NCBI GenBank assembly: GCA_903838055.1
Contig: CAILWV010000029.1
Coordinates: 1 to 36,294 of the forward strand
Source: an uncultured Bacteroidota bacterium
GTDB taxonomy: Bacteria > Bacteroidota > Bacteroidia > Flavobacteriales > Flavobacteriaceae
DNA length: 36,294 nt
Reading direction: 5' to 3'
Shown here: in pieces, positions 33,842-36,294 of the stretch
Layout: every line of letters starts with the position of its first letter
How positions within the stretch are numbered: position 1 is the stretch's first letter
The notes under the pieces: model-generated
The model's input: the letters and a program-made list of their open reading frames with translations, nothing else
Databases searched by the model: none
Told to the model about the DNA's origin: nothing
Position numbers and translations under genes: made by a program

Positions 33842-35155
33842 TTATTTTAAAACTAAATTATTTTTTTGCGGCACTCGTGTTAATAGAATTAATCCAATAA
33901 TGAAAAATGCTCCTAAAAATACTATTGCATTTCGCATAGAACCCGTAATTAAATCTATTGTACCATAAATGGACATACCTATTACAATTCCAATCTTTTC
34001 AGTAACATCATAAAAACTAAAAAAAGAAGCAGTATCTTCTGTTTCAGGCAATAATTTAGAATAAGTAGACCGTGCTATTGATTGAATTCCTCCCATAACT
34101 AATCCGACAAATCCTGCTGTAGCATAAAATTCAATAGGTTTATGAACGAAGTATGCAAAAGCACAAAGTATTGCCCAGATGCCATTCAAAAAAATTAACG
34201 TATTAATATTACCATATTTTTCAGACACCTTAGATGTAATAGTAGCTCCAATAACAGCAACTAACTGAATCAATAGTATACTTATTATCAAACCCATTGT
34301 TTTATCCTCTTTCCCCCAATCTATTTCAGTTGCACCAAAATAAGTTGCTATTAACATAACAGTTTGAACCGCCATACTGAAAACAAAATAGCTATACAAA
34401 AATCTTTTAAGTGCCAAATTTTGTTTTAATAGATTCCAAACTAGTTTTAATTCATGAAATCCATTAAAAATAAAATCTCTTGTTAGTACTACATTATTTC
34501 TATTTCCTTTAGGTAAATAATAATAGGTCACATGACTAAAACCTATCCACCAAACACCAACCATTACAAATGAAATTCGCATTGCAATTTTAGAATTTTC
34601 AATTCCAAAAGTATGCGGAAACATAACCATTAATAAGTTAATAACTAACAAAATAGTACTTCCTATATACCCCATAGAAAAACCTCTAGCGCTAATCTTA
34701 TCTTGCTGTTCTGGGAAAGCAATATCAGGCAAATAGGAATTATAAAAAACCAAGCTAGACCAAAAACCAATTAATCCTAAGAAATAAGCAGTATAACTCC
34801 AAAATAAATTATCTAGATTAAACCAATACAAACCGATACAAGATAATCCTCCTAAATAGCAAAAAAAACGCATGAATGCTTTCTTATTTCCTAAATAATC
34901 CGAGATTCCAGATAGAATAGGAGAACAAATCGCAACTATTAAGAAAGCAAAGGCAGTTACAAAACTTATCATTGCAGTGTCTTTGCATTTCATTCCAAAA
35001 AATAAAACATAATTTTTTCCAGACTCCTTAAATAGTAATTCATAAAATATTGGAAATACAGCAGAAGCAATAACTAAGCTATAAACAGAATTAGCCCAAT
35101 CGTAAAATGCCCAAGCATTGAGCAGTTTTGAATGTCCTTTAGGTAAATTTGGCAT
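33842..35155 (-). CDS. UMF1-type MFS transporter
   Basis: This 437-residue membrane protein has about eleven or twelve membrane segments. The N-terminal LLNAWAFYDWANSVYSLVIASAVFPIFY is the UMF1 (Atg22-like) family mark, and MGGIQSIARSTYSKLLPE and TASFFSFYDVTEKIGIVIG are conserved in the C-terminal half. Members of the fungal group (Atg22) export amino acids from vacuoles; bacterial functions are not known to me. A TATATTTG box lies 42 bases upstream, with a hairpin between (see findings). The next gene downstream is the DUF6252-like lipoprotein. Confidence 0.92.
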   Translation of the reverse strand: MPNLPKGHSKLLNAWAFYDWANSVYSLVIASAVFPIFYELLFKESGKNYVLFFGMKCKDTAMISFVTAFAFLIVAICSPILSGISDYLGNKKAFMRFFCYLGGLSCIGLYWFNLDNLFWSYTAYFLGLIGFWSSLVFYNSYLPDIAFPEQQDKISARGFSMGYIGSTILLVINLLMVMFPHTFGIENSKIAMRISFVMVGVWWIGFSHVTYYYLPKGNRNNVVLTRDFIFNGFHELKLVWNLLKQNLALKRFLYSYFVFSMAVQTVMLIATYFGATEIDWGKEDKTMGLIISILLIQLVAVIGATITSKVSEKYGNINTLIFLNGIWAILCAFAYFVHKPIEFYATAGFVGLVMGGIQSIARSTYSKLLPETEDTASFFSFYDVTEKIGIVIGMSIYGTIDLITGSMRNAIVFLGAFFIIGLILLTRVPQKNNLVLK

Positions 35156-35167
35156 AATAAAAATATT

Positions 35168-35197
35168 AAAAAACCATTCTAATAACTAGAATGGTTT
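35168..35197 (-). terminator. Terminator of the M48 gene
   Basis: An 11-bp perfect stem AAACCATTCTA / TAGAATGGTTT with a 5-base loop and six T on the minus strand. It lies 32 bases beyond the M48 stop and directly follows the TATATTTG box at 35198-35205. Confidence 0.85.
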
Positions 35198-35205
35198 CAA
35201 ATATA
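35198..35205 (-). promoter_or_regulatory. Possible promoter -7 box for the UMF1 gene
   Basis: The minus strand reads TATATTTG, an exact TAnnTTTG, touching the 5' arm of the terminator hairpin. A start site a few bases downstream would fall inside that arm. Confidence 0.5.
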
Positions 35206-35228
35206 CTATTTTTTATAATTGGATTATA

Positions 35229-36059
35229 TTATTTAAAGATAACTCCAAATTTTGCAGCCTCCGCTTTTGCTTGTGGAATCAAATTTTTTAAATCAGCGAT
35301 TCTAGTTGCGTCAGATGGGTGAGTACTTGCAAATTCCGGTGGTGCTTTACCAGAAGCAGCCGAATTTGCAGCCATTCTTTCCCAAAAAACAACAGCTTGA
35401 TCTGGGTTATATCCTGCAATTGCCATTAATGTCAAACCAATTTTGTCGGCCTCACTTTCATGACTTCTACTAAAAGGTAACATTCCACCATATTGTGTAA
35501 CCGCACCATATGCTGTCATAGCTATTTGTTGCGTTTGCGCACTTTTTGTTCCAATAGCTGCATCTACTCCAGCAGCTCCAAGCTCCTGTAATAATCCTGC
35601 ACTCATTCGTTGCTGTCCATGATTAGCAAGTGCGTGCGAAACCTCATGACCTAATACTGTTGCTAAGCCAGCTTCATCTTTTGTTATTGGCAAGATTCCC
35701 GAATAAACCACAATCTTACCTCCAGGCATACACCAAGCATTTACTTCCTTATTAATTACCAATTTATATTCCCATTGATAATCTTTTAGATAACCTTGAT
35801 AACCATTGGCATTAAGCCATTTTTCGGCGGCATCTTTAATCTTTTTCCCTACAACTTCAACATTTCGTGCATCCGAAGATCCTGTAATCACTTTATTCTC
35901 TGTTAAAAATTGATTATATTGTTGAAATGCAGACGGTAAAATTTCACTATTTGGTACTAATGCTAAAGTATTTTTCCCTGTAAACGGATTTTTCGCACAT
36001 GAAATTACTATAAATAAAGCAAGTACACTAAATAGTATTTTAGATTTGTTCATTGTCAT
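35229..36059 (-). CDS. M48 family metallopeptidase, lipoprotein
   Basis: This 276-residue protein has a lipoprotein signal (FSVLALFIVISC, Cys21) and an M48 zinc protease domain. HEVSH at 138-142 gives two zinc-binding histidines and the catalytic Glu139. The third ligand is likely Glu201 in HESEAD. It resembles the BepA/LoiP group that removes damaged outer-membrane proteins. It lacks the TPR tail of BepA. An ATG two codons later (36053) is equally possible. Monocistronic: promoter box upstream, terminator downstream. Confidence 0.94.
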   Translation of the reverse strand: MTMNKSKILFSVLALFIVISCAKNPFTGKNTLALVPNSEILPSAFQQYNQFLTENKVITGSSDARNVEVVGKKIKDAAEKWLNANGYQGYLKDYQWEYKLVINKEVNAWCMPGGKIVVYSGILPITKDEAGLATVLGHEVSHALANHGQQRMSAGLLQELGAAGVDAAIGTKSAQTQQIAMTAYGAVTQYGGMLPFSRSHESEADKIGLTLMAIAGYNPDQAVVFWERMAANSAASGKAPPEFASTHPSDATRIADLKNLIPQAKAEAAKFGVIFK

Positions 36060-36070
36060 TTTTTTATACT

Positions 36071-36078
36071 CAAATATA
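36071..36078 (-). promoter_or_regulatory. Promoter -7 box for the M48 gene
   Basis: The minus strand reads TATATTTG, an exact TAnnTTTG, ending 11 bases before the start codon at 36059. No -33 TTG is obvious. Confidence 0.55.
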
Positions 36079-36165
36079 ACTAAAATATTCTCTATTAAAC
36101 TATTCTGTTAATCTTTTTATTCCAATTTCCTGAATAACCAATCATACACGCCACAGCAATAAAAC

Positions 36166-36197
36166 AAAAAACCCCAATCTTTACAGATTGGGGTTTT
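36166..36197 (-). terminator. rRNA operon terminator
   Basis: A 13-bp perfect stem AAAACCCCAATCT / AGATTGGGGTTTT with a 4-base loop and six T on the minus strand, 11 bases beyond the 5S rRNA end. Typical of a strong rRNA terminator. Confidence 0.92.
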
Positions 36198-36207
36198 AAT
36201 AAAAAAA

Positions 36208-36294
<87 letters not shown>

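Noticed and set aside
36060..36165. tRNA or small gene between the M48 gene and the rRNA terminator
   Set aside because: No tRNA arms and no convincing frame; the gap holds the M48 promoter box only.

Overview
The window looks like chromosomal DNA of a Flavobacterium-like member of the Bacteroidota (Flavobacteriaceae). The evidence is a strongly AT-rich composition, repeated promoter boxes of the Bacteroidota form TAnnTTTG, almost no Shine-Dalgarno sequences, a type IX secretion system (T9SS) gene (porQ), T9SS-type cargo proteins, lipoproteins with short lipoboxes, and a 5S rRNA that reads like the Bacteroidota version. Nothing suggests a plasmid, prophage or integrated element. Most genes are chromosomal housekeeping genes with a few accessory ones between them.

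Layout, left to right. (1) 1-3880, minus strand: the first ~1,293 residues of a giant secreted surface protein (signal peptide, SprB-like repeat, carbohydrate-binding-like and PKD-like domains, then near-identical 78-residue Ig-like repeats) that runs off the left edge. (2) 4033-7454, plus strand: folE, cysS, yidD and lgt, closely packed. (3) 12700 down to 7501, minus strand: pdxH, sixA, ppk1, a ppx/GppA phosphatase and a lipoprotein alpha/beta hydrolase, which together hold both synthesis and breakdown of polyphosphate. (4) 12909-16544, minus strand: a small T9SS cargo protein, a 106-residue membrane protein, and an MBOAT acyltransferase with an SGNH-type partner. (5) 16924-21159, minus strand: a NatA/NatB-type ABC exporter and the grpE-dnaJ chaperone pair. 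(6) 21353-22927, plus strand: smpB and an XRE-Fic protein. (7) pcm on the minus strand, then on the plus strand a Gfo/Idh/MocA oxidoreductase, a 3-hydroxyacyl-CoA dehydrogenase and a DUF1015 protein. (8) 26952-36059, minus strand: a nucleoside-type MFS permease, cmk, porQ, lon, a DUF6252-like lipoprotein, a UMF1-type MFS protein and an M48 metallopeptidase lipoprotein. (9) The right edge holds the 3' end of a 5S rRNA, read on the minus strand, with its terminator.

Several genes fit a common theme of cell-surface and envelope building. PorQ is part of the T9SS that would export the giant adhesin and the small cargo protein. Lgt lipidates the four apparent lipoproteins. MBOAT/SGNH could decorate a surface polymer. 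Lon, GrpE, DnaJ, SmpB, Pcm and M48 serve protein quality control.

The most useful sequence-level result concerns gene starts. For five genes (folE, smpB, the Gfo/Idh gene, porQ and the DUF6252-like gene) the longest reading frame begins at a TTG that is really the end of a TAnnTTTG promoter box, so the true ATG lies 6 to 36 bases further in. smpB may be leaderless. I did not find a clearly new defence or mobile system. The best candidates for a second look are the adhesin, a terminator fused to a promoter before the UMF1 gene, a short reading frame overlapping the fic start, the half zinc finger of DnaJ, and repeated intergenic blocks.
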